A stretch of DNA of 64,000 nt from Agrobacterium rosae (GCF_002915175.1 NZ_NXEJ01000002.1:216236-280235); one strand, 5' to 3'. Counted from the first letter of the stretch, positions 49,602-59,031 are shown. Translations and numbers: made by a program. Notes: a model not told the origin generated them from the sequence alone.

Positions 49602-49835
49602 CTGTTTATCCCCATATGATACAACCGGACCGCCATCCGGCCATTTTGTTGTCGCTCTTGGTGCCTGTACCATCAAATGACGGTAACGGGAAGTTTCCCT
49701 AATGCGCATTTTGCCTAGATATTGCCTTGATTCTGCCTTCGACAAGCCGGGCGTTCCATGTCACATTGGTGTCGTAAACCTGAAACTCCAGCGATGGAGC
49801 GCTGGAGGTAGGTTCAACAAGGAAGGACGTGCCGC

Positions 49836-50012
49836 ATGACCATTCAGGCTCATATAGCATCGCTGGAAAAGAAACACGGTGCTCTTGAGGAGGAGCTCGA
49901 AACCGTTCTCGCTTCCCCCTCTTCGGATGATAAGCAGATTGTGGATCTTAAACGCAAAAAACTGCGCCTGAAGGACGAAATGCAGAGGCTGCAAGCCTCC
50001 ACCACGCATTGA
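49836..50012 (+). CDS. Second DUF465 (YdcH-like) small protein
   Basis: A 58-codon gene: MTIQAHIASLEKKHGALEEE forms the first helix, DDKQIVDLKRKKLRLKDEMQ the second. The IVDLKRKKLRLKDEM run is the DUF465 signature. AGGA lies upstream of the ATG. It is paralogous to, and divergent from, the gene at 49398-49601. No function is established; coiled-coil pairing between the two products is possible. Confidence 0.88.
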   Translation: MTIQAHIASLEKKHGALEEELETVLASPSSDDKQIVDLKRKKLRLKDEMQRLQASTTH

Positions 50013-50071
50013 TCAAACCATATCTTTGTTGCCTGACGTCAGTATAGTTTACGTCGCAGCCTGAAAGCCCG

Positions 50072-50104
50072 GCTCTGATTGCTCTCGCGATCAGGGCCTT
50101 TTGT
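50072..50104 (+). terminator. Intrinsic terminator after the second DUF465 gene
   Basis: GGCTCTGAT pairs with ATCAGGGCC (one G-U), followed by TTTTG. Confidence 0.75.
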
Positions 50105-50125
50105 TTGAACGCGTGTCCTTGGTGC

Positions 50126-50893
50126 CTAGACCGGTAGTCCGTCCCAGAGAAGTTTCAGCGCGGCCAGAAAGGCCATGCCATACATGAGCGGATAAAAGAT
50201 TGCAGGTTTCATGTATTTCACCACTTTCGCCCCGGCAAATGTCGCGACCATGGCAACGGGCAACAGCATGGCTGATGTGGTGAGGTTGGTGGCATCCAGC
50301 GCCCCCAGCGCGAAATAGGGTATGAGCTTGATGGCGTTCATGATCGCAAAAAAGCGAACGCTCATGCCGGTATAGACTTTCGGGTCCAGTTTCAGCGGCA
50401 GCACGTAAATCTGGAATGGCGGCCCGCCCGCATGTGCCACGAAGCTGGCATAGCCTGAAAGGCTGGACCAGATCGTCGCCCTGACCGGCCGCTGGCCTTT
50501 CGCCGGCGTTTCCAGCCCACCGCGAGAGGTTCTGTAGGCTTCATAGAAATAGCGCAACACGAAGATAATCGTGACGCTTGCCACCACCAGACGCATGGCA
50601 TCAGGCGAAATCATGCTCGACATCGCCCAGCCCAGCGTTATGCCCACAATCGCCCCAGGCAGCATGATCAACAGGGTCTGGCGGTGATTGTATTTGCGCC
50701 AGGCGATCAGCGCGACCATATCCATGACAACGAGAATGGGCAGAAAGATCGCAGCCGCCTGTACCGGCGGCACGGCAAGTGCCATCAAAGGCACACCCAT
50801 CAGCGCCAAAGCGCCGCCCAGCCCGCCTTTGGAGAGGCCGACGAGGATGACTGCGGGGATGGCAACGAGGAAAAAATGGAAATCAGCTAGCAT
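50126..50893 (-). CDS. TauE/SafE-family membrane permease
   Basis: A 255-residue protein with seven to eight hydrophobic helices. It starts with the family motif FFLVAIPAVILVGLSKGGLGGALALMGVPLMAL and contains LIMLPGAIVGITLGWAMSS and SGYASFVAHAGGPPFQIYVLP, the second conserved repeat. The family includes sulfite/sulfoacetate exporters and other anion carriers. The substrate is not deducible, and no sulfur gene is adjacent. Confidence 0.87.
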   Translation of the reverse strand: MLADFHFFLVAIPAVILVGLSKGGLGGALALMGVPLMALAVPPVQAAAIFLPILVVMDMVALIAWRKYNHRQTLLIMLPGAIVGITLGWAMSSMISPDAMRLVVASVTIIFVLRYFYEAYRTSRGGLETPAKGQRPVRATIWSSLSGYASFVAHAGGPPFQIYVLPLKLDPKVYTGMSVRFFAIMNAIKLIPYFALGALDATNLTTSAMLLPVAMVATFAGAKVVKYMKPAIFYPLMYGMAFLAALKLLWDGLPV

Positions 50894-50999
50894 GGATGGA
50901 TGGTTGATCCTTTCGCCTGTCCGGTTTATCGGAAGTATGACATGAAAACGAGTGCAGATTGCGCGTGAAGCGTCCTGTCTGCGGAAAATGGAAAAACCG

Positions 51000-51653
51000 A
51001 TGACTGCACCTAGAGATCGCTGCCGACTCGTTCTGATCGTTCCTGCGCACGACGATGCCGACCATCAGGCCAAGACGTTGGAAGACGCGCTGCGCGGTGG
51101 CGATGTCGCGTCGGTCATCATTCCGCAATACGGTCTGGATGATGCGAGCTTCCAGAAACTGGCCGAAACGCTGGTGCCGATCGTTCAGGAAGCCGGTGCC
51201 GCAGCGCTCGTCGCAGGCGACAGCCGCACGGCCAGCCGCGTCAAGGCAGATGGCCTGCACGTCATCGGCGGGGCGGATGCGCTTTCCGAAGCGGTCGAGA
51301 GTTTTTCGCCGAAGCTGATCGTTGGTGGCGGCAATGCCGATGACCGTCACAAGGCGCTGGAGCAGGGCGAGAGCAACCCCGACTACATGTTCTTCGGCAA
51401 GCTGGAAGGCGACATCAAGCCGGAAGCACACCCCAAGAACATGGCGCTGGGCGAATGGTGGGCCTCCATGATCGAGATCCCCGTTATCATCATGGGCGGT
51501 TCGGATGTTGCATCGGTCATTCCCGTTGCCGAAACGGGCGTTGAATTCGTAGCCTTGCGTTTGGGTGTGTTCAGCCATGCTGGCGGTGCTGCGCAGGCGG
51601 TGGCTGAAGCGAATGCGCTGCTTGACGAAAAAGCGCCACGGTTTGGCGGTTGA
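51000..51653 (+). CDS. Thiamine-phosphate synthase-like (ThiE/TenI fold) protein
   Basis: A 217-residue TIM-barrel protein: CRLVLIVPAHDDADHQAKTLEDALRGGDVASVII, AALVAGDSRTASRVKADGLHVI, PDYMFFGKLEGD, PVIIMGGSDVASVIPVAETGVEFVAL. The GGS/T phosphate-binding end and the GLHV strand fit the ThiE/TenI family. However, the canonical pyrimidine-site residues are altered (DGLHVIG where ThiE has DGVHLGQ-D), so it may be a divergent paralogue. ATG codons at 50988 and 51000 are both possible. It overlaps the following gene's earliest start. Confidence 0.78.
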   Translation: MTAPRDRCRLVLIVPAHDDADHQAKTLEDALRGGDVASVIIPQYGLDDASFQKLAETLVPIVQEAGAAALVAGDSRTASRVKADGLHVIGGADALSEAVESFSPKLIVGGGNADDRHKALEQGESNPDYMFFGKLEGDIKPEAHPKNMALGEWWASMIEIPVIIMGGSDVASVIPVAETGVEFVALRLGVFSHAGGAAQAVAEANALLDEKAPRFGG

Positions 51654-51661
51654 TACAGGCG

Positions 51662-52858
51662 ATGATCGCTCGCTCGCTTCGTTTTCGTCTGTCTGTGTCC
51701 GCTCTTGCCGTTGCCTGGGCGGTGATGCCGCATGTGGTGCTGGCGCAAACCCCGCCGCCCGCACAGTCTGACCTGTTGCCTGGCCTCGGGACGCAGGCTC
51801 CGCCAGCGGATGCGACGCCTGTGGACGAAGATACGGACTTCGGCCCTGCCAACAAAACGGCACCGGACGTGTTGTCGCGACCATCGAATGCGGACGCCGA
51901 ACCGATCCGCAAGGGTCGGGTCGTGACCGAGGAGCAGAAGGATTTGCAGCCTTCCGGCGGCGTCAATGTCTATCAACGCATGGGAGCAGAGCTGCCAGCC
52001 CTGCCGCCTGAGAAGAAATTCACCGGCAAGGTCGATGAAGCCTATGGTCATTACCAGCGCGGCGAATACGTTCAGGCGCTGTCCAAGGCATTGACCCGCG
52101 CGCAGAACGGCGATGCGAGCGCGCAGACGCTGGTGGCGGAAATGATGTCGCGTGGTTTCGGCATTGCCCGCGACGACAAGACCGCAGCCTTCTGGTACGA
52201 GCAGGGAGCAAAGGGCGGTGACGCCGTTGCGATGTTCAAATACGCTCTGCTGTTGATGGAAGGCAAACTCGTCAAGCACGACAAGACGCTGGCCGATGAT
52301 TATATGCGCCGCGCCGCAGACGCTGGTAATGCCGAGGCCGAGTTCAACTGGGCGCAGATTCTGGTCTCTCAGACGCCCGGTCCCAACGGCTTGCATGCCG
52401 CGCTGCCGTTTTACGAGAAATCCGCTGAAAAGGGCGTGGCGGATGCGCAATATGCGGTTTCGCAGATTTACTGGAACCTCAAGGACATTCCCGCCGACAA
52501 GAAAGCCAAGGCCCGCGACTGGTTGACGCGTGCGGCGAAAGCCGGTTTTGATACGGCGCAGGTCGATCTTGGCGTATGGCTCGTCAACGGCGTGGGTGGC
52601 GAGCGCAATCTGGAAGAGGGTTTCCGCTGGCTCTACGGTGCCGCACAAAGGGGCAATGTCGTCGCCCAGAACAAGGTGGCGCATCTCTACATCCAGGCGC
52701 TCGGCACCAAGCCTGACCCGGTCGAAGCGGCCAAATGGTATGTGCTGTCGCGCCGTGCCGGTCTGAAAGACCCCGGCCTAGAGGATTTCTATCTCGGCAT
52801 CGAAGAGGATCAGCAAAAGAAGGCTATCGAGGCTGCCAACCGCTTTCGTCCGGCGTGA
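51662..52858 (+). CDS. Exported Sel1-repeat protein
   Basis: A 398-residue protein. A signal peptide (SVSALAVAWAVMPHVVLAQ) and a Pro/Asp-rich low-complexity region to about residue 110 precede at least five Sel1-like repeats (AQTLVAEMMSRGFGIARDDKTAAFWYEQGAKGGD, AMFKYALLLMEGKLVKHDKTLADDYMRRAADAGN, AQYAVSQIYWNLKDIP and others). Sel1 solenoids mediate protein contacts; it is periplasmic. A TTG four codons upstream overlaps the ThiE-like stop; the ATG at 51662 is chosen. It is likely cotranscribed with the ThiE-like gene. Confidence 0.87.
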   Translation: MIARSLRFRLSVSALAVAWAVMPHVVLAQTPPPAQSDLLPGLGTQAPPADATPVDEDTDFGPANKTAPDVLSRPSNADAEPIRKGRVVTEEQKDLQPSGGVNVYQRMGAELPALPPEKKFTGKVDEAYGHYQRGEYVQALSKALTRAQNGDASAQTLVAEMMSRGFGIARDDKTAAFWYEQGAKGGDAVAMFKYALLLMEGKLVKHDKTLADDYMRRAADAGNAEAEFNWAQILVSQTPGPNGLHAALPFYEKSAEKGVADAQYAVSQIYWNLKDIPADKKAKARDWLTRAAKAGFDTAQVDLGVWLVNGVGGERNLEEGFRWLYGAAQRGNVVAQNKVAHLYIQALGTKPDPVEAAKWYVLSRRAGLKDPGLEDFYLGIEEDQQKKAIEAANRFRPA

Positions 52859-53001
52859 CCCTGGCACCAGCTTTCGGCTTTTTACCTTGAATTCCGGCGC
52901 GTTTTGTGGTCTTGAACCGCAAACTTTCAATCAGAAACCGCATTTGCGTGCCTGCCGGAAATTTCGGCTAGCAGGTTCAGCCACCTTTCAGGAACATCTT
53001 C

Positions 53002-53802
53002 ATGGCCCGTTCAGCCCTTCTCAATGTCATGGTTCAGGCCGCGCTCAAGGCGGGAAAATCTTTGTCGCGTGACTTCGGTGAAGTGCAGAACCTGCAAGTT
53101 TCGGTCAAGGGACCCGGCGATTTCGTATCGCAGGCGGACCTAAAGGCCGAAAAGATCGTCCATGACGAGTTGATGAAGGCACGCCCCACCTACGATTTTC
53201 TGGGTGAAGAAGGCGGCGAGGAAAAGGGTTCTGACGGCGCACATCGCTGGATCGTCGATCCCTTGGACGGTACAACCAACTTCCTGCACGGCATTCCGCA
53301 GTTCGCCGTTTCCATCGCCTTGGAGCGCAATGGCGAAGTCGTCGCTGGCGTGATCTTCAATCCTGCGACAGACGAACTGTACACCGCCGAGCGCGGCAGC
53401 GGCGCGTTCCTCAACGATCGCCGCATTCGTGTGGCTGCTCGTAAGCAAATCACCGATTGCGTCGTCAGCTGCGGCGTTCCGCATCTGGGCCGCGGCAACC
53501 ACGGCAAGTTCCTGGTCGAACTTCGTCATACCATGGGTGAAGTCGCCGGCATCCGCCGTTTTGGTGCTGCCTCGCTCGATCTCGCTTACGTTGCGGCTGG
53601 CCGTCTCGACGGCTTCTGGGAAGCCGAACTTGCGCCTTGGGACATGGCCGCTGGCCTCGTTCTCATCCGTGAAGCCGGCGGTTTCGTCAGCGACATGAAA
53701 GGTGGACAGGATATTTTCGGCACAGGCAGCGTCGTTGCCGGAAACGAATATATTCACAAGGCACTGAGCGAAGTCATCAACCGCCCGATTCCGGGCCGTT
53801 AA
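53002..53802 (+). CDS. suhB: Inositol-1-monophosphatase
   Basis: A 266-residue Mg2+-dependent phosphatase. The metal sites are complete: GEEGGEEKG (Glu), WIVDPLDGTTNFLHGIPQFAVSIAL (Asp-Pro-x-Asp-Gly) and ELAPWDMAAGLVLIREAGG (C-terminal WDxAAG motif). It dephosphorylates myo-inositol phosphates; E. coli SuhB also assists rRNA antitermination. It is a single gene between the Sel1 protein and a family-B repeat. Confidence 0.95.
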   Translation: MARSALLNVMVQAALKAGKSLSRDFGEVQNLQVSVKGPGDFVSQADLKAEKIVHDELMKARPTYDFLGEEGGEEKGSDGAHRWIVDPLDGTTNFLHGIPQFAVSIALERNGEVVAGVIFNPATDELYTAERGSGAFLNDRRIRVAARKQITDCVVSCGVPHLGRGNHGKFLVELRHTMGEVAGIRRFGAASLDLAYVAAGRLDGFWEAELAPWDMAAGLVLIREAGGFVSDMKGGQDIFGTGSVVAGNEYIHKALSEVINRPIPGR

Positions 53803-53815
53803 CACACCCTCCGCC

Positions 53816-53928
53816 CGTCATTCCGGCCTTGAGCCGGAATCCAGCAGCGCCGCGTCTGCGGCGCAAAAGAGTCTTTTGCGATCAAGGACTTGATCGCACT
53901 GGATCCCGCATCGAGTGCGGGATGACGG
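53816..53928. repeat. Intergenic palindromic repeat, family B, copy 2
   Basis: About 113 bases with the same CGTCATTCCGG...GATGACGG ends and internal hairpins as 29784-29894, with only a few differences. It lies in the 343-base gap after suhB; the remainder of that gap (53929-54145) holds no recognisable gene. Confidence 0.85.
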
Positions 53929-54145
53929 AAGATAGGTACGGTCACACAATCGGCAGCCCACGCCAAACGGCACCCTCCACAGCCATTGCATGACCACACC
54001 GTGCAAAAACCCTTGCGGCGTCCGGCTTTTCACTTCAATTCGTCGTAATTTTCCACTAGCTTCCGGTCGTAACCGCGATCACGCTTGCCGAATGCCTTGA
54101 GGTCTTCGCGCGGACGTTGCGGCAGTGCCAGAGGGAACGAGCATT

Positions 54146-55165
54146 ATGACGGATACGGAACGGCTCGATGTCGGCGTCGAGCGATCGGTGACGAAGCAAT
54201 ATCATCACAAGCTGTCGAGCCCCACGCCATTTTTGTGGACGATGATCATCTTCCTCATCATCGTCGCGTTCCTCGCCGCCATTCTTTTCCGGCAGGCGCA
54301 GACGGCGTTCATGACCAATCCAGGACTGAACGGCTTCATTCTCGGCGTTCTCGTCATCGGCATCATTCTGGTTTTCACGCAAATTCTCTCGCTTCGCCCG
54401 GAAGTGCGCTGGTTCAACGGCTTTCAGGCCGTTGGCAATGTTGACAAGGCTGGCCGCACACCCAAACTGCTTGCGCCGATGCATTCGGTCATCGGCAAGC
54501 GTGGCGAGGTGCGACTGTCGACCGTTACGCAGCGTTCCATTCTCGATTCCATCGCCACACGACTGGACGAATCGCGCGATACCTCGCGTTATCTGATCGG
54601 CCTGCTGGTTTTCCTCGGCCTGCTCGGCACCTTCTGGGGCTTGATCGGCACCATCGCCGCCATCAGCGATGTCATTCAGGGTCTGGACCCCACATCTGGC
54701 GATACCAATGACGTTCTTTCATCGTTGAAGTCCGGTCTGACCGCGCCTCTGGCCGGTATGGGCACGGCGTTCTCGTCGTCGCTTCTTGGTCTGTCCGGTT
54801 CGCTCATTCTCGGTTTTCTCGACCTTCAGGCTGGCCGCGCGCAGAACCGCTTTTACACCGAACTCGAAAACTGGCTGTCTTCTGTGACCGATCCGGGAAC
54901 GGATGTGACGGGCGAGATCAAGACCAGCGGTTACGGCGCTGTCGGCACGGAGCGGTCACTGGCCGCCATGACCAGCCTTGCCGAAGGCATTCAGGGCCTC
55001 GTCAAGAACATGCGCGGCGAGCAGCAGATGCTGCGCGACTGGATTGAAGCGCAGCAGGAGGAAGCGCGGGCGTTACGCCGGACGCTGGACAGGCTGTCTG
55101 CTAAAATAGATGCGGACCAGAAAACCACGGGCCGTCCCACTCGCCACGATAATGGGAGCGAGTGA
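54146..55165 (+). CDS. MotA/TolQ/ExbB-like proton-channel protein
   Basis: A 339-residue inner-membrane protein with four hydrophobic segments (about 28-48, 62-84, 150-175, 205-232). The third and fourth, LIGLLVFLGLLGTFWGLIGTI and GMGTAFSSSLLGLSGSLILG, form the MotA/ExbB core. A C-terminal coiled coil is present (about 280-335, MRGEQQMLRDWIEAQQEEARALRR). It should form an ion-driven stator with the next gene, whose start it nearly overlaps. It is not a flagellar cluster, so the role is in envelope energetics or cell-wall work rather than motility, by inference. Confidence 0.83.
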   Translation: MTDTERLDVGVERSVTKQYHHKLSSPTPFLWTMIIFLIIVAFLAAILFRQAQTAFMTNPGLNGFILGVLVIGIILVFTQILSLRPEVRWFNGFQAVGNVDKAGRTPKLLAPMHSVIGKRGEVRLSTVTQRSILDSIATRLDESRDTSRYLIGLLVFLGLLGTFWGLIGTIAAISDVIQGLDPTSGDTNDVLSSLKSGLTAPLAGMGTAFSSSLLGLSGSLILGFLDLQAGRAQNRFYTELENWLSSVTDPGTDVTGEIKTSGYGAVGTERSLAAMTSLAEGIQGLVKNMRGEQQMLRDWIEAQQEEARALRRTLDRLSAKIDADQKTTGRPTRHDNGSE

Positions 55166-55167
55166 TC

Positions 55168-56199
55168 ATGGCGCTTGGGCGCAATCGCCGTCGCGACCGG
55201 GGTGTCGATTACTGGCCTGGTTTTGTGGACGCCTTGTCCACGCTGCTCATGGCCATCATGTTCCTGCTTACCGTTTTCGTGCTGGCGCAGTTCATTCTCT
55301 CACGGGAAATTTCCGGCAAGGACGAGGTCCTCAGTCGGCTGAACAACCAGATCTCAGAACTCACCGAGTTGCTGGCGCTGGAAAAGGGCAGCAAGCAGGA
55401 TATCGAAGATACGCTCGCCAATCTGCAATCGACGCTCGCCGTCTCGGAAAGCGAACGGTCTCGTTTGCAGTCTCTGCTGGATTCGGGCGCAGGCAATAGT
55501 TCCGCTGCCAATGCACGTGTTGGCCAGCTTTCCGGAGAGCTTGAGGATGCCCGGCAGGCGGGCGCACGGGCATCGTCACAGATCGATCTTCTGAACCAGC
55601 AGATTGCAGCACTTCGTGCGCAGATTTCCTCTGTGGAGGCAGCCTTGCAGGCATCGGAAGCAAAGGACACGTCGTCGCAGGTCAAGATCGCCGATCTCGG
55701 ACGCCGCCTCAACGTGGCGCTGGCGCAGCGTGTGCAGGAACTTAACCGCTACCGCTCCGATTTCTTTGGGCGCCTGCGGGAAATTCTGTCCGACCGTGAG
55801 AATATCCGCATCGTCGGCGACCGTTTCGTCTTCCAGTCCGAAGTCCTGTTTCCCTCTGGCGGCAACGACCTGAACCCGGAGGGGCAGGTGGAGATGGCCA
55901 AACTCGCCACCGCCATCATCGACCTTGCCAAGGAAATTCCGGCGGAGATCAACTGGGTGCTGCGGGTGGATGGTCACACGGATAATGTGCAACTGTCAGG
56001 CAATGGCAGGTTCCGCGATAACTGGGAGCTGTCTTCGGCGCGCGCCACCTCTGTGGTCAAATACCTCGTGTCCAAAGGCGTTCCGGCTAACCGTCTGGTC
56101 GCCGCCGGTTTTGGCGAATACCAACCGCTGGCCGAAGGCGATACGCCGGAAGCGCGTTCTCAGAACAGACGGATCGAGCTGAAGCTGACGGAGCGGTGA
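55168..56199 (+). CDS. MotB-like protein with OmpA peptidoglycan-binding domain
   Basis: A 343-residue protein with one N-terminal membrane helix preceded by an Asp-containing segment (GVDYWPGFVDALSTLLMAIMFLLTVFVLAQ). A coiled coil of about 130 residues follows (50-180, many SELxELLxLEKG-type heptads). The C-terminal OmpA-like domain (about 215-340) contains RVDGHTDNVQLSGN, NWELSSARATSVVKYL and GFGEYQPLAEGD. The GTG at 55162 overlaps the upstream stop, but the ATG at 55168 is preferred. It is the peptidoglycan-anchored partner of the MotA-like channel. Confidence 0.87.
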   Translation: MALGRNRRRDRGVDYWPGFVDALSTLLMAIMFLLTVFVLAQFILSREISGKDEVLSRLNNQISELTELLALEKGSKQDIEDTLANLQSTLAVSESERSRLQSLLDSGAGNSSAANARVGQLSGELEDARQAGARASSQIDLLNQQIAALRAQISSVEAALQASEAKDTSSQVKIADLGRRLNVALAQRVQELNRYRSDFFGRLREILSDRENIRIVGDRFVFQSEVLFPSGGNDLNPEGQVEMAKLATAIIDLAKEIPAEINWVLRVDGHTDNVQLSGNGRFRDNWELSSARATSVVKYLVSKGVPANRLVAAGFGEYQPLAEGDTPEARSQNRRIELKLTER

Positions 56200-56260
56200 C
56201 TTGCAACGCACAGCCCCAGTCATAAACTTGAGTGTGTAGACGGAGAGGCGGGCACAACGG

Positions 56261-56698
56261 TAGCAACCCTCATCCTGAGGTGCGGAGGCGCAGCCGAAGC
56301 CTCGAAGGACGAGGGTTGCGGTTTAGAGCTGAGTATGTTGCGGATGCTTCGAGGGCGCTACGCACCACCTCAGCATGAGGACGGAGTGTGTAGCAGTTTT
56401 GACAACGCTGATGTCGCTACCGCGGTAGCAACCCTCATCCTGAGGTATGACGGTGCAGCCGGAGCCTCGAAGGACGAGGGGTGCGATTTATGAGCTGAGT
56501 ATGTTGCGGATGCTTCGAGGGCGCTGCGCGCCACCTCAGCATGAGGGCGGAGGGTGTAGCAGTTTTGACAACGCAGATGTTGCTGCTGCGGTAGCAACCC
56601 TCATCCTGAGGTGCGGAGGCGCAGCCGGAGCCTCGAAGGGCGAGGGTTGCGGGTTATGCGCTGTGTCGTGCGAGGGATGCTTCGAGGGCGAGCCTGTT
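56261..56698. repeat. Family C repeats in tandem, about 165-bp period
   Basis: TAGCAACCCTCATCCTGAGG begins units at 56261, 56426 and 56592, giving periods of 165 and 166 bases. Each unit carries CCTCATCCTGAGG, CCTCGAAGG(A/G)CGAGGG, GGATGCTTCGAGGGCGC and CCACCTCAGCATGAGG. The third unit is shortened at its end. It fills the 514-base gap between the OmpA-like and ABC-transporter genes. Related copies lie at 43345-43470 and 61829-62125. Confidence 0.85.
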
Positions 56699-56713
56699 GA
56701 AGCAAACGCTTCC

Positions 56714-58522
56714 CTAACTGGATTTCACCAGTGTCACGACCTCGTCGCCGCCGGTTTCGAACTGAAGGCGGGCGAGCTTTGCGTAGAGGCCACCTTGGCG
56801 GATCAGGCTCTGGTGGTTGCCTTCTTCGATGATGCGGCCTTCATCCATCACCAGAATGCGGTCGGCCTTCAGAACGGTGGCCAGACGGTGGGCGACGACG
56901 ATGGTGGTGCGTTTGGCAATCAACTGATCCAGCGCCTTCTGTACCAATGTCTCGCTTTCCGCGTCCAGAGCAGATGTCGCTTCATCGAGCAGCAGGATCG
57001 GCGCATTGCGAAGAATCGCACGGGCAATGGCGATACGCTGGCGCTGACCACCTGATAGTGTCACGCCGCGCTCTCCAGCAACGGTGTCATAGCCATCATG
57101 GAGCTTGGTGATGAAGCCATCCGCCTGGGCGGCGATGGCTGCGGCACGAACCTCTTCCCTGCTAGCATCGGGTTTGCCGAAGGCGATATTGTCATGGATG
57201 GACGAGGCGAAAATGGCCACATCCTGCGGTACAATGGCGAGACGCGAACGCAAATCTTCCAGCGTCACTGAGCGAATATCCGTGCCGTCAATCGTGATGC
57301 GCCCCGCCTGCGGATCGTAAAACCGCATCAACAGCGAAAAGACCGTGCTTTTGCCTGCACCAGATGGCCCGACGATGGCAACGGTTTCACCTGCCGCGAC
57401 CGTGAAGGACAGGTCCGTGATGATGGGCCTGCCGGCACCTTGCGGATAATGAAAAGCAACGTTTTCGAAGCTCGCCTCTCCGCGTGCCGGAGCGGGCAGG
57501 GCAAGGGGAGCCGAGGGGTCTTCAACCGGCGATGTCTCGTTCAACAGTTCGGAAAGCCGCTCTGCCGCGCCACCTGCCTGCGAAAGCTCGCCCCAGACTT
57601 CGGACAGTTGGCCAAGCGAACTTGCGGCGATGACGGCGTAAAGGACGAATTGGCTGAGCGTGCCAGCCGAGATGGTACCGACCAGAACGCCATGCGCGCC
57701 GTACCAGAGGATGGCAACGACGCTGCCGAAGACGAAGCTGATGGCGACGGCCGTCAGCACAGCGCGTGCGCTGATGGCGGCGCGCGCGCCCTCATAGGCT
57801 TTCTCGACCGCGTCGTTGTAACGGCCATTGGCCAGCGTTTCTGCGTTGAATGACTGGATCGTCCGGCTTGCAGACATCGTCTCAGCCGCGAAGGCGGCAG
57901 ATGCCGCAAGTGTATCCTGCGTGGTTCTGGAGCGAGAGCGGACCGAACGGCCAAAAGCGATGAGCGGGAAGACGATCAAGGGAATGGCTAGCAGCGCAAG
58001 GCCCGCAAGGCGCGGGCTGGTATAAACCATCATCACCACGCCGCCGAGACAGAGCAGGATGTTGCGCAACGCCACCGAGGCGGAGGAACCGAAAGCGGAA
58101 CGGATCTGCACCGTGTCGGCGGTCAGGCGCGAGGTTAATTCGCCGGAATGGTTGGTATCGAAAAAGCCTTGAGACAACGAGGTCAGATGCGCAAAGACAT
58201 CGCGGCGCAGATCGGTCACCACACGCTCGCCGATGGTCATGACGTAATAATACCGCATGGCGCTGGCGACTGCCAGAACCACCGCGATGGCCAGAAGCAC
58301 TGCGAAATAGCTGTTGATCATCGTCCCGTCGGCACCCTCGAACCCGTGGTCGATGATGCGGCGGACGGCAAGCGGCAGGGCGAGTGTCGTGGCTGAGGAC
58401 AGAACGAGCGCGAAAAGTGCCGCAGCGACCAATCCGCGATATCGCTTGAGATACGGAAAGAGGCTGGCCAGCGGTCTCGGCGTTTTGCGCTTTGCCGATT
58501 TCTGTTCCTGCATGTCTGCCAC
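56714..58522 (-). CDS. ABC transporter half-molecule, MsbA-like lipid/multidrug exporter type
   Basis: A 602-residue protein starting at GTG with AGGAG upstream. Six membrane helices (about 30-320) include the exporter-type coupling region. The nucleotide-binding domain has Walker A IVGPSGAGKSTVFSL, a Q loop, the signature VTLSGGQRQRIAIARAI, Walker B PILLLDEATSALDAESE and the switch His in VVAHRLATV. It should act as a homodimer. MsbA-type lipid flipping and drug export are both possible. It is a single gene next to the family-C tandem repeats. Confidence 0.9.
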   Translation of the reverse strand: MADMQEQKSAKRKTPRPLASLFPYLKRYRGLVAAALFALVLSSATTLALPLAVRRIIDHGFEGADGTMINSYFAVLLAIAVVLAVASAMRYYYVMTIGERVVTDLRRDVFAHLTSLSQGFFDTNHSGELTSRLTADTVQIRSAFGSSASVALRNILLCLGGVVMMVYTSPRLAGLALLAIPLIVFPLIAFGRSVRSRSRTTQDTLAASAAFAAETMSASRTIQSFNAETLANGRYNDAVEKAYEGARAAISARAVLTAVAISFVFGSVVAILWYGAHGVLVGTISAGTLSQFVLYAVIAASSLGQLSEVWGELSQAGGAAERLSELLNETSPVEDPSAPLALPAPARGEASFENVAFHYPQGAGRPIITDLSFTVAAGETVAIVGPSGAGKSTVFSLLMRFYDPQAGRITIDGTDIRSVTLEDLRSRLAIVPQDVAIFASSIHDNIAFGKPDASREEVRAAAIAAQADGFITKLHDGYDTVAGERGVTLSGGQRQRIAIARAILRNAPILLLDEATSALDAESETLVQKALDQLIAKRTTIVVAHRLATVLKADRILVMDEGRIIEEGNHQSLIRQGGLYAKLARLQFETGGDEVVTLVKSS

Positions 58523-58787
58523 GGTCTACTCCTGCATGTGCCAACATAGCTGGCTTTTTGCCGCTATACGGCAACTTTCTGCTCTACTCACATGTGTCTT
58601 ATCAGATGTGTGGCCAAGTGTGGGGCCAAGCATCGGCAGGCACTTGTTATCTCGGCGACCTTCATGTATAGGCTCCGCATCGAATTGGGAAGCCATGGCC
58701 AAATGGTCTAGAGCTTCATTATTGAATTGGCTCAGTTGACGCAATTGCGGCAAATGGTCCGCATGTCACCAAAGCAGGAAGATTGTC

Positions 58788-59009
58788 ATGAAGGCTGAAA
58801 TTCATCCCGACTATCACATGATCAAAGTGGTCATGACCGATGGCACAGAATACGAAACATTCTCCACATGGGGTTCCGAGGGTCAGACCATGAACCTCGA
58901 AATCGATCCTAAGTCGCACCCAGCATGGACTGGTGGCAACCAGCAGCTTATGGACCGCGGCGGTCGTCTTTCCAAGTTCAACAAGCGCTTTGGCGGCCTC
59001 GGCCTCTAA
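58788..59009 (+). CDS. rpmE: Ribosomal protein bL31
   Basis: A 73-residue ribosomal protein: [39 protein letters not shown] and [14 protein letters not shown]. This is the alphaproteobacterial form without the CxxC zinc site of the C-plus type. A strong terminator follows. Confidence 0.97.
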   Translation: MKAEIHPDYHMIKVVMTDGTEYETFSTWGSEGQTMNLEIDPKSHPAWTGGNQQLMDRGGRLSKFNKRFGGLGL

Positions 59010-59031
59010 TCCTGTTGGATGTCTTGAATGC

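Noticed and set aside
51000..51653. TPP riboswitch for the ThiE-like gene
   Set aside because: No conserved THI-element sequence is visible upstream, and the gene may not be a true thiamine gene.
54146..56199. Zorya-type defence system suggested by the MotA/OmpA-like pair
   Set aside because: No ZorC/ZorD/ZorE-like helicase or nuclease is adjacent, and the OmpA-type partner pair is common as a stand-alone unit in Rhizobiales.
56261..56698. CRISPR-like array
   Set aside because: Units are about 165 bp with no unique spacers, and no cas gene is present.
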